From Norana najaformis (taxonomy: Eukaryota; Annelida; Clitellata; Crassiclitellata; Hormogastridae), in assembly GCA_964023275.1 (NCBI GenBank), contig OZ029921.1, positions 13,893,806-13,957,805 of the forward strand: DNA of 64,000 nucleotides, read 5' to 3'. The translations under genes were made by a program, and so were the position numbers. Below are positions 47,860-64,000 of the stretch, one piece after another. Under the pieces are notes generated by a model. That model ran no database searches and had not been told where the DNA came from. It worked only from the letters and a program-made list of their open reading frames with translations. Position 1 is the first letter of the stretch; each line of letters begins with the position of its first letter.

Positions 47860-49050
47860 CCAAAGGACCTCTCACAGCCTGCACCCTATTCATCCCCAGG
47901 CCGTAACCTCGAATTCATCTTCGACAAAAACCTTACCTTTGTTGATCACGACATCCAGTTATCTCGCACTTGCACTTGCTTCGTGACCTTCGCCGATTTC
48001 GCCCCATACTTGATTATGGAACTTTCTGTACAATAACCACCTCAATTGTTCGCTCCTCCAAACTCACCTACTGCAACTGACATTTTTAAAAAATATTGAC
48101 TCACCTCAAATGAAATGTCTTAAAACAATCGAGAACCCTCTCGCCAGTGCAGTTACAAAACCTCCAAACATCATCACATAAACTCAGTTCTCAAATTATT
48201 TCACTGCCTTAAGTTCCTCAGCGCATCCACTGCAAAATGGTATCTCTTACCAACAACACCCTTCAAACTTCTCAGCTTTCTTACATTCGCAAGCTACTCA
48301 CTATCCAACTGATGTCCAGATCTACTCGTTCTTAGTCACAACTTACTCCGCTTCGGGCTCCAGTCTCTTCTTGTCTCAAATTCTGCAATTTCTCCTTAAT
48401 CTACGCTGACTCAGTAGTTTAGAACGAATTCCCGAAAGACCTCGGTCCATTCGCTAATCCTGCACTGTCACCTGTACACGTGAGCTTTCGTACGCTTGCC
48501 CTCTCTCCAGGGCCGTCTTATCCATTAGGCACAGTAGGAACTTTATAGGGGTCTACGAAAGTCAAAAATGAGATATTGAAAAAAAATTATTGATTGACCC
48601 GAAAATAGAAGAAGGAAGTACAGAATTAATAACCTTGAAGTTTGTACTGAAACAGTTTAAGTTAAGCTGTGCTACATTATGTTAACTTTGCGGCTCTTTG
48701 CATTAGCAAAATCATATATAATGTCCTCAGATGTCAAGTCCTGCATTAAGTCGTTTTCAATGTGTTTAGCTCTAATGCAGAGTTGGCAGTTGGGGCTTAC
48801 GAATGCGAGAGTGCCTAGGGCCTACGACGACCTTAAAACGGCCCTGACTCTCTCTTCGAAAGTTTAACTATGGACTGAAACCGAACTTTTCAAACTGTTC
48901 TATCCCGCACCCACTCCTAGACCAGCCACGACCACCCATACTCGCTTTCCACCTTAGCATCGTGCCATCTCCTCCTGTCTGACCCCCGGATTCTGGGCTG
49001 GCACCAAAACTGACCAAACAACCTGGCTCTTGCGGACTTGAATTGATACA
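47860..49050 (+). pseudogene. LINE reverse transcriptase C-terminus, interrupted by MITE
   Basis: GRNLEFIFDKNLTFVDHDIQ and LSRTCTCF are the block after the RT catalytic box. Shifted frames continue with SKHHHINSVLKLFHCLKF and FRTNSRKTSVHS, the typical CR1/RTE-like C-terminal tail. The coding remnant breaks at 48507, where a MITE is inserted, and resumes at 48847. The 5' end abuts the TAA repeat of the transposon at 45213-47836. Confidence 0.7.
48508..48846. mobile_element. hAT-type MITE, 339 bp
   Basis: The ends CAGGGCCGTCTTATCC and, reverse-complemented, CAGGGCCGTTTTAAGG match at 13 of 16 positions. Flanking octamers CCTCTCTC (48500-48507) and ACTCTCTC (48847-48854) match at 7 of 8. It has no coding capacity and lies inside a LINE remnant that continues on both sides. 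Confidence 0.88.
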
Positions 49051-49680
49051 GCGCCGGTGAATCAGCTGGTCTCCCTGACGCAGCATTTGTGTGGAGCTGA
49101 GCAAATTCTATGTTTTACAATGCATCTTACGCACTCAGTTGATTGCTTAACACGTAGGTTAATCTGTCTATGAGCTCACTGAGGCTTTCTCTGACCTCCC
49201 TGAGTAGGCCTATACTTCTGGATCAACCGACTACTGTAGTTATTCGGGCGTTGCACGCGAATTCCACTGATGCGTTATCAGTGAAATCAATGCGTCGTGA
49301 AATATGACGATGGTAACTCAGTCTGTATACCGAAGAAGCAACGCCTTCGATGCGTGCATCACAAATTCACTTGTCTGCTGTCATGAATTGCCGCCTGTAC
49401 GGACCAGTCTTTGAAAAGTGTTATTGTTCCGAGTGTATTCTGCTCTCTGCATCGCCAACCGCGACCACTGTTTCCTCTTCCTCCTCCTCCTCCTCCTCCT
49501 CCTCCTCCACCTCCTCTTCCTCATTGTTCTCCTCCTCTTCGACCATTCCTTCCTCCTAATCCTCTTTCGCAACCAACAGCATCCTGGCCGCTTCAGTCGT
49601 CTACAGCTGCTTGCCTCGCTAGTCACGGTGAGTGACACGATGACAAATGGACGAGTTTCTCTCGCGCCCTTCCTTCTATG
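49051..49680. other. Intergenic sequence upstream of CBFB
   Basis: Contains a CCT-rich microsatellite (about 49477-49555). No exon recognised. Confidence 0.4.
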
Positions 49681-49735
49681 GAAGTCGGCGCTGGGCGCGT
49701 GGGTGAATCTCGTAGTGCATACGCTGTGGTCCGCG

Positions 49736-49745
49736 CCATATAAGG
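49736..49745 (+). promoter_or_regulatory. CArG box CCATATAAGG
   Basis: Exact CC(A/T)6GG serum-response-factor consensus, about 240 bp upstream of the CBFB start codon. It could also act as a secondary TATA-like element. Inferred from motif match only. Confidence 0.5.
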
Positions 49746-49798
49746 AAGGTTTTTATGAATGGACGCTCCTGTTGCCAGTGCGCCTGCGCCGCTGCCAG

Positions 49799-49803
49799 CC
49801 AAT
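49799..49803 (+). promoter_or_regulatory. CCAAT box
   Basis: CAGCCAATAGC, an NF-Y-type CCAAT context, 86 bp upstream of the TATA-like element. It follows GCGCCTGCGCC, which resembles an NRF-1 site. The position is typical of a metazoan core promoter. Confidence 0.5.
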
Positions 49804-49888
49804 AGCAAAGCAGCTCTTTTCAACGCGGGCAAACAGTCGCAGCGAGGGTTGACACGCGACCAACGCACGCAAACCTTTCATGGGGTTC

Positions 49889-49896
49889 TATAAGAG
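49889..49896 (+). promoter_or_regulatory. TATA-like element of CBFB promoter
   Basis: TATAAGAG lies 98 bp upstream of the CBFB start codon, predicting transcription start near 49920 and a 5' UTR of roughly 65 nt. No transcript data are available to me. Confidence 0.45.
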
Positions 49897-49986
49897 AGAC
49901 GGAGGACGATGCAAAGGACCAGTAGAGCGATTGGAAAGGAGGGAAAGAGTCGTCGTTGGGTCACTCTCAGCAACTAGCCTTTTATC

Positions 49987-61771
<11,785 letters not shown>

Positions 61772-61976
61772 TGACACCGGTTCCACTGATTCAGATTGGG
61801 AAGCGTAGCATAGAAGCTATGCATGAACTGTTGCAAATCTAGAGATTTTTATATTTTAATTAATATGTCGAACTCTGATCAGGGTAAATAACTAGAAATC
61901 ACTACTTGCATCATGATTATTATGTTATCATCGTCGTCGTCGTTATGTTACTGTTGAAATTTGCTGTAATCAAATT

Positions 61977-61982
61977 AATAAA
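61977..61982 (+). terminator. CBFB polyadenylation signal AATAAA
   Basis: Canonical AATAAA, 206 bp after the predicted CBFB stop codon. GATGTTATTT, a T/GT-rich downstream element, follows at about 62000. This places cleavage near 61995-62005. Confidence 0.6.
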
Positions 61983-62005
61983 CATGTATTTGAATGATAT
62001 GATGT

Positions 62006-63277
62006 TATTTAGATCAAACTATATCAGTTGTGAAAATGATACACGTAGAGCAAACTATGCACCTCAAACCGCCATATAAATTTGCTGACAAATCCGTTTC
62101 GAGGATCTTTCTCAACGCCGTCTTACCATATTACGGCTTGTGTTGTATGTTGTACACGTCATGTATGAACGTATTTATGTAGGCCTACATATGTATGTGT
62201 GTGTGTGTGTGTGTGTGGTCAGTTGTCAATCAAAAGGAAAACAGATGACGTAGACTAATCATTTAACGTTAGACTCATAAATACGGACTGCTTTTCTGCT
62301 GCAAGACAAACGGAGGTAGGCCTATATATACTCCAGGGCAAAACTCCGGTTTGTAATTTTATGGAGCCGTGGGTATTGCAGTTTCTTGCAAAAGCTAGGT
62401 CGTTCAATAAGATATGTCGTTGTCTAGCTCCAAGTAGATCCTTTGTATAAAGTATATTTCATAATTGACTGGTTAAAATTAGCAAGCCAAGCAATTAGGC
62501 AATTATTAACTATGAAAGCCATAAAATGCAAACCATAAATGATTAGTGCAAACTAGATAAGCACAAAAAGCTTCTATTTCTCAAGTCGCCTACTCTGAAA
62601 GATGATTGTTCATTGTTTATTGTTCAGTGATGCCACAAAACAAACGCCTACGTCATCTGAGTAGCCTGTAATGTTATTTACATTGCAAAAAGATTTGATA
62701 TTTTAATTGAATATTAAATTAGTTTTACTATCGCAAAATGCAACTTCTGGTGATTTGGTTGTCGAGCCCGAAAGAATACAAGACACTTGGATCTTATCTC
62801 GTCAGCTGGCCGCATCTGCAGTTTTGAACAAAAATGTCAGTCACCTCCGATCGAGTGAAGACGTACTTTTATAGAAGGTGTATAGTTTTCCGATTCCCTA
62901 GATATTTCTCTGCATGCAGCTGGTTCTGTTGAGTCAAACTTCGAGCAGAAATTCAGAGATGAGACGATAATTCGTTTTCGTTTTCTGTTTAACATGCAAA
63001 GAATGCGGCTCGTAAAATACTGAAAGATTCCACATCATCCCTAATAAAAGCACTCAAAACTAGCGTTACAAAACGTAAAGTGCGTAGAAATCTGAAACTC
63101 TTTCATAAATTGTTAAACTTAGAGATATGTTAATTATTCAGAAAACTCGAGAAAACGTTATAAAGAGTTTTACTTCATTCAAAAGCATCTGCTCCTGATT
63201 TGAAAAAGCTACGGATTGTATGGTTACATATACTTAGACAGAAAGCCCGCAGTAAAAGCGCTAAAAGTGAACCAGAG
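62006..63277. other. Intergenic, no gene recognised
   Basis: AT-rich, with a GT run at about 62190-62217. No exon or element end supported. Confidence 0.4.
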
Positions 63278-63290
63278 TAGTGGCGGCTCC
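63278..63290 (+). repeat. hAT terminal motif TAGTGGCGGCTCC
   Basis: Identical to the reverse-complemented right tip of the MITE at 52047-52216. It points inward toward the transposase remnant that follows, so it is probably the left end of that element. The right end is not in the window. Confidence 0.55.
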
Positions 63291-63359
63291 ACAAAGGTTC
63301 AAAGGACCAGTGCCCTACCGGCTGAGTGTCTGGCCTCCCGGTGGTTCCCAAACGAAATC

Positions 63360-63800
63360 CTGGTTACACTGGCAGATGTGGGTGGGGAACAGATTATAAT
63401 AGAAGCGGTGAAGAAATCTGTTTATTTTTCTATTCTTATCAGTGAAACAAAAGATCATATTCACAAGGAACAGCTATCATTGTTGTATAATTTTCTGCCA
63501 GCAAAGGAGTTAATGAACGCTTTCTAGATTGAAAACTTGTAAAAGGATTTGATGGAAGTTGTTGTCGGGGCTTATTATAGATACTGTACCTTGCAGCTAT
63601 ACGCCTTATAGACATCGGTTCATAGTTAGCAGGTGAAGGCTACGATGGAGCAAATGTAATTAATAGTGTGAATGAGGGGTTCAGCAGTTAGTAAGGCAGT
63701 CAGTTCCATTAGCCATTTATGTTCATTGTTAAGTATATAAATTGAATTTGATTTTGACTGATGCGTGTAAATCTGTTTTAGAGGCCGGGCATTTTTTTTA
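63360..63800 (+). pseudogene. hAT transposase remnant
   Basis: FSILISETKDHIHKEQLSLL matches the first catalytic block of hAT transposases (FSVxVDETKD.S..EQLS), with the catalytic aspartate position now serine (ISETKD for VDETKD). Downstream frames give GEGYDGANVINSV, GVQQLVRQSVPLAIYVHC and YKLNLILTDACKS, the second block (GYDGAxxM...YxHCxAHxLNL). Stops and frame changes show it is dead. It probably continues beyond 64000. Confidence 0.78.
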
Positions 63801-64000
63801 CTTGAAAGGTTAAATTTTTACTTCAAGGTCTCTTATGCATAAGAGATCGGTTGAAGCACCGAGTGAATTATATCCAAGGGAACTGGTGAGGCTCTCCATC
63901 GGCACAGGGACACAAGATGGTTGTGTCGTGTGGCTGATTCCCATAATATTGTGACAAACCGGGGGTGCCGAATCCCCTGTCTAGGTGCTGGTTCACTGCT

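Overview
The window is animal nuclear DNA, most likely from a marine invertebrate: no bacterial-type gene blocks, many long microsatellites, dense decayed LINE, LTR and hAT elements, and a spliced gene with short exons. The phylum is not resolved. The palindromic octamer TAGGCCTA is strikingly frequent.

1-29 kb: repeat-dominated, with no intact host gene found. It holds microsatellites, fragments of several LINE families on both strands, about six copies of an LTR-like repeat carrying AP-1/CRE-like sites and TATA boxes, and a short gag-like coiled-coil remnant split by an inverted LTR-like copy.

29-48 kb: two diverged copies of a compact DNA transposon (29172-31479 and 45213-47836). Each encodes one zinc-rich, probably DDE-type protein, each has CAC...GTG termini, and each is flanked by a TAA direct repeat. 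The second copy has an intact 567-codon ORF; the first has a frameshift. Between and around them lie LINE remnants, a decayed C2H2 zinc-finger array (40505-40960) and hAT-type MITEs, one of which interrupts a LINE.

49.6-62.0 kb: a complete host gene that ORF-length filters miss. Six short exons on the + strand (49987-50064, 50812-50898, 52976-53095, 53480-53596, 56854-56979, 61676-61771) encode an approximately 207-residue core-binding factor beta (CBFB / Brother / Big brother), the non-DNA-binding partner of RUNX/Runt proteins. It has an upstream TATA/CCAAT/CArG region and a 3' AATAAA. Its introns contain two nested hAT-type elements, a 1.37 kb hAT element starting 16 bp past the exon 4 splice donor, two LINE fragments, a tRNA-derived SINE, a TCGG-repeat tract and an 81-unit TA tract.

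62-64 kb: mostly unassigned sequence, ending in a broken hAT transposase whose terminal motif matches a MITE inside CBFB intron 2.

All identifications rest on reading translations and motifs by eye; no database search was run.
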